Assembly (NCBI RefSeq): GCF_009904055.1 | Contig: NZ_WYDP01000023.1 | Span: 1 to 64,000 of the forward strand | Source of the DNA: Rubellimicrobium sp. CFH 75288 | Lineage (GTDB): Bacteria; Pseudomonadota; Alphaproteobacteria; Rhodobacterales; Rhodobacteraceae | Length of the DNA: 64,000 nt | Reading direction: 5' to 3' | Shown: one piece after another, positions 61,301-64,000 of the stretch | Layout: each line of letters starts with the position of its first letter | Numbering within the stretch: position 1 is the stretch's first letter | The notes under the pieces: model-generated | What the model saw: only the letters and a program-made list of their open reading frames with translations | Database searches by the model: none | Told to the model about the DNA's origin: nothing | Program-made: the position numbers and the translations under genes

Positions 61301-63529
61301 ATGGACGCGCAGGGCGCGCTGCGGGCCGGAGCGCAGGCCGCCTCCGACGAGGCGGCCGCTCCCGTCGCCGCGGCATCGGCGCCGGTTGCTCCCACGGTCG
61401 AGGACCTCATCCGGCAGGTGCACGCCTACAACCCGCGCACCAACGCCGACCTGATCCGCCGCGCCTGGGCCTTCGGCGAGGCCATGCACGAAGGCCAGCT
61501 GCGCAAGTCCGGCGAGGCCTATTTCACCCACCCCGCCGCCGTCGCCCGCATCCTGGCCGAGCAGCGGATGGACGACGCCACCATCGTCACGGCGCTGCTG
61601 CACGACACGGTCGAGGATACAAAGGCCTCGCGCGCTCAGATCGAGCGCGAGTTCGGCCCCGAGATCGCCGAGCTGGTCGAGGGGGTCACCAACCTCACCA
61701 AGATGCAGATCCGCTCGGACGAGACGCGCCAGGCCGAGAACTTCCGCAAGCTGTTCATGGCCACCTCGCGCGACCTGCGCGTGGTCCTTGTCAAGCTCGC
61801 CGACCGTCTGCACAACATGCGCACCATCCGCGCCATGGCCCCCGACAAGCAGGCTCAGAAGGCGCGCGAGACGATGGACATCTACGCCCCCCTCGCGGGG
61901 CGGATGGGCATGCAGTGGATGCGCGAGGAGCTCGAGGACCTCGCCTTCCGGGTCCTCAATCCCGAGGCGCGCGCCTCCGTGATCCGCCGCTTCCTGACGC
62001 TCCAGGGCGAGGCCGACCACGTCATCGCCAAGATCGTGGAAGACCTGCGCGAACTCATGGCGCGCGAGGGTATCGCGGCCGAGGTCACGGGCCGCGCCAA
62101 GAAGCCCTATTCGATCTGGCGCAAGCTCCAGACCAAGGACCAGGCGTTCTCGCGGCTTTCGGACATCTACGGCTTCCGCGTCATCGTGGCGACGGCCGCG
62201 GACTGCTACCGCGTGCTCGGCGCCGTCCATCAGCGCTGGCGCGCCGTGCCGGGCCGCTTCAAGGACTACATCTCCCAGCCCAAGTCGAACGGCTACCGCT
62301 CGATCCACACCACCGTCGCGGGCCGGGACGGCAAGCAGGTCGAGATCCAGATCCGCACCCACGAGATGCACGAGGTGGCCGAGGCCGGCGTGGCCGCGCA
62401 CTGGTCCTACCGCGACGGCGTGCGCTCGGAGAACCGCTTCGCCGTGGACCCCGCGCGCTGGATCGCCCAGATGACCGAGCGCTTCGAGGACGGCGCCGAC
62501 CACAACGACTTTCTCGAGGCCGTCAAGCTCGAGATGTACCAGGACCAGGTGTTCTGCTTCACGCCCAAGGGCCATGTGATCCCCCTGCCCAAGGGCGCTA
62601 CCCCGATCGACTTCGCCTATGCCATCCACACCCGCATCGGGCATGCCTGCGTCGGCGCCAAGGTGGACGGGGTGCGGGTGCCCCTCTATACCCGGCTCCG
62701 CAACGGCCAGATGGTCGAGATCATCACCGCCGAGGGCCAGACCCCCCAGGCCTCCTGGGTCGGCATCGCGGTCACGGGCCGCGCCAAGTCCGCCATCCGC
62801 CGCGCCCTGCGCGAGGAGGACCGCGAGCGCTTCATCAAGCTCGGCGCCGAACTCGCCCGCGTCGCCTTCGAGAACGTGGGCCGAAAGGCGACTGACAAGG
62901 CGCTCCGGACCGCCGCCCGCGCCATGGGCTTCGAGGCCGCCGACGACCTGCTCGCGCGTCTGGGTTCGGCCGAGATCACCGCCCGCCAGGTCGTGCGCGT
63001 CCTTTATCCCGACCTCGCCCAGCGCCCCGGCGAGGAGGTGGAGGAGGCGCGCGCCGTGGTCGGCCTCTCGCCCGACCAGGCCTATGCCCGCGCCCCCTGC
63101 TGCCAGCCCGTTCCCGGCGAGCGCATCGTGGGCATCGCCCAGCGCGGACAGGGCGTCGTCGTCCACGCCATCGACTGCCCCGCGCTCGCCCGCTACGAGG
63201 ACCAGCCCGACCGCTGGCTCGACCTGCACTGGCAGGAGGGGACGCACCGGCCCGTCAACACCGTCACCCTCGAGATGACCATCTCCAACGGCCCCGGCGT
63301 GCTGGGCCGGGTCTGCACCCTGATCGGCGAGCAATCCGCCAACATCTCCGATCTGTCCTTCGTGGATCGCAAGCCCGACTACTACCGTCTGCTCGTGGAC
63401 GTGGACCTGCGCAACGCCGAGCATCTCCACCGCGTCCTGACCGCGCTCGAGGCCGAAAGCCAGGTCTCCTCGGTCGCGCGCCATCGCGACCCCCGCCGGT
63501 CCGAACAATCGGCCGCGCCGCGCCCCTGA
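61301..63529 (+). CDS. relA: Bifunctional (p)ppGpp synthetase/hydrolase (RelA/SpoT)
   Basis: A 742-residue Rsh protein that makes and degrades the stringent-response alarmone. The hydrolase HD domain is intact (THPAAVARIL, ALLHDTVEDT), the synthetase has FKDYISQPKSNGYRSIHT, and TGS (CFTPKGHVIPLPKG) and C-terminal ACT (TLEMTISNGPGVLGRVC) domains follow. Intact HD makes it the single bifunctional enzyme expected in alphaproteobacteria. The N-terminal 30 residues are Ala-rich. The TGA overlaps the ATG of the DUF2062 gene (TGATG). Confidence 0.96.
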   Translation: MDAQGALRAGAQAASDEAAAPVAAASAPVAPTVEDLIRQVHAYNPRTNADLIRRAWAFGEAMHEGQLRKSGEAYFTHPAAVARILAEQRMDDATIVTALLHDTVEDTKASRAQIEREFGPEIAELVEGVTNLTKMQIRSDETRQAENFRKLFMATSRDLRVVLVKLADRLHNMRTIRAMAPDKQAQKARETMDIYAPLAGRMGMQWMREELEDLAFRVLNPEARASVIRRFLTLQGEADHVIAKIVEDLRELMAREGIAAEVTGRAKKPYSIWRKLQTKDQAFSRLSDIYGFRVIVATAADCYRVLGAVHQRWRAVPGRFKDYISQPKSNGYRSIHTTVAGRDGKQVEIQIRTHEMHEVAEAGVAAHWSYRDGVRSENRFAVDPARWIAQMTERFEDGADHNDFLEAVKLEMYQDQVFCFTPKGHVIPLPKGATPIDFAYAIHTRIGHACVGAKVDGVRVPLYTRLRNGQMVEIITAEGQTPQASWVGIAVTGRAKSAIRRALREEDRERFIKLGAELARVAFENVGRKATDKALRTAARAMGFEAADDLLARLGSAEITARQVVRVLYPDLAQRPGEEVEEARAVVGLSPDQAYARAPCCQPVPGERIVGIAQRGQGVVVHAIDCPALARYEDQPDRWLDLHWQEGTHRPVNTVTLEMTISNGPGVLGRVCTLIGEQSANISDLSFVDRKPDYYRLLVDVDLRNAEHLHRVLTALEAESQVSSVARHRDPRRSEQSAAPRP

Positions 63530-64000
63530 TGGTCTTCCGCCGCCGCGACCGCCGCCCCCCCCTTCGCGCCCTGCGCGAGGCGCTCTGGCCCAGGGGCGGC
63601 TGGGGCCGGGCCGTGGGCTACATGAGCCTGCGCCTGCGGCGGCTGCCCGACAGCCCCGAAAAGATCGCGCGCGGGATCGCGGCGGGCGTCATCGTCAGCT
63701 TCACGCCGCTCTACGGGCTGCATTTCGTCCTGTCGATGGCTCTGGCCTGGGCGATCCGGGGCAACATCGTCGCCTCCCTGATCGGAACCTTCATCAACAA
63801 CCCCGCCACCATCGTGCCCATCTCCGCGCTCTGCATGGCGCTGGGCTACTGGATCCTCGGCCTGCCGCTCGACCGCCGCCTCATGGACAATCTCGGCCAG
63901 GCCTTCGCGGAGGGTCTGGCGGATGTCTGGACGATGCTCGTCTATCCCTTCACCGGCAACACGCCCGACTGGGTCGGGCTGCGCCACTTCGCCGAACTGA
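63529..64000 (+). CDS. DUF2062 membrane protein (3' end beyond window)
   Basis: The first 157 residues of a DUF2062 protein; the end lies outside the window. The domain is clear: SPEKIARGIAAGVIVSFTPL, LSMALAWAIRGNIVASLIGT and FINNPATIVPISALCMALGYWILG. Members are small inner-membrane proteins of unknown role. The ATG overlaps the relA stop, implying coupled translation. Confidence 0.9.
   Translation, partial: MVFRRRDRRPPLRALREALWPRGGWGRAVGYMSLRLRRLPDSPEKIARGIAAGVIVSFTPLYGLHFVLSMALAWAIRGNIVASLIGTFINNPATIVPISALCMALGYWILGLPLDRRLMDNLGQAFAEGLADVWTMLVYPFTGNTPDWVGLRHFAEL

Overview
The window is a very GC-rich chromosomal segment of an alphaproteobacterium, most likely a member of the Rhodobacteraceae/Paracoccaceae. 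The evidence is the gene content: a CcrM-type GANTC methyltransferase, DUF2125, DUF4170 and DUF3429 genes, an lptE-holA pair behind leuS, an rpoZ-relA pair, and a Rhodobacter-type porin. Genes are dense and mostly housekeeping, with many ATGA/GTGA start-stop overlaps. I saw no rRNA, tRNA, insertion sequence, CRISPR array or prophage.

Layout. 1-7.4 kb is a sugar island: an ABC importer (ATPase cut by the window edge, two permeases, binding protein) on the minus strand, divergent from a LacI regulator, a sugar-phosphate-isomerase-like TIM barrel, an unexpected SAM methyltransferase and a Gfo/Idh oxidoreductase. 7.4-18.4 kb holds a LOG-family gene, dapD, a single-domain response regulator, plsY, a catalytically degraded dihydroorotase, folC, accD, ilvD, two conserved unknown genes and a YggS-type PLP protein. 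18.5-28.7 kb holds a porin, leuS-lptE-holA, two tandem tiny exported proteins, yjbF-yjbH (exopolysaccharide export) and a flavoprotein. 28.7-38.3 kb holds an HNH protein, DUF2125, pmbA, DUF4170, a divergent KdtA-like transferase, lpxK, a CaiB/BaiF CoA-transferase, a DsbA-like oxidoreductase, a DciA-like DUF721 protein and mutY. 38.3-45.3 kb holds an alkane hydroxylase, ccrM, rnhB, a small exported protein overlapping a membrane-anchored winged-helix regulator, and a cNMP-domain Na+/H+ antiporter. 45.6-50.7 kb is a cobalamin operon, cobH-cobL-cobI-(cbiG-cobJ fusion)-cobM. 50.7-64 kb holds an L,D-transpeptidase, a PatB-type lyase, def-def-fmt, rarD, a beta-propeller phytase with an exported partner, rnhA, DUF3429, ispH, an NYN-domain protein, folK, rpoZ, relA/spoT and a DUF2062 gene cut by the right edge.

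Themes. Ten start regions share one promoter layout, TTGNNN, 17-18 bases, TA-rich hexamer, mostly without T at the last -10 position; an eleventh (for the 24,114 gene) has the TTG box and 17-base spacer but a CATGAT -10. Two of these promoters (def and rnhA) sit so close to the ATG that the mRNAs should be leaderless. Envelope functions recur: lptE, lpxK, the KdtA-like protein, yjbFH with small GfcA/YjbE-like partners, porin, LD-transpeptidase and DsbA. The most interesting candidates are the pseudo-dihydroorotase, the two GfcA/YjbE-like miniproteins beside yjbFH, and the two-gene unit of an exported protein plus a membrane-bound transcription factor with a perfect palindrome upstream.
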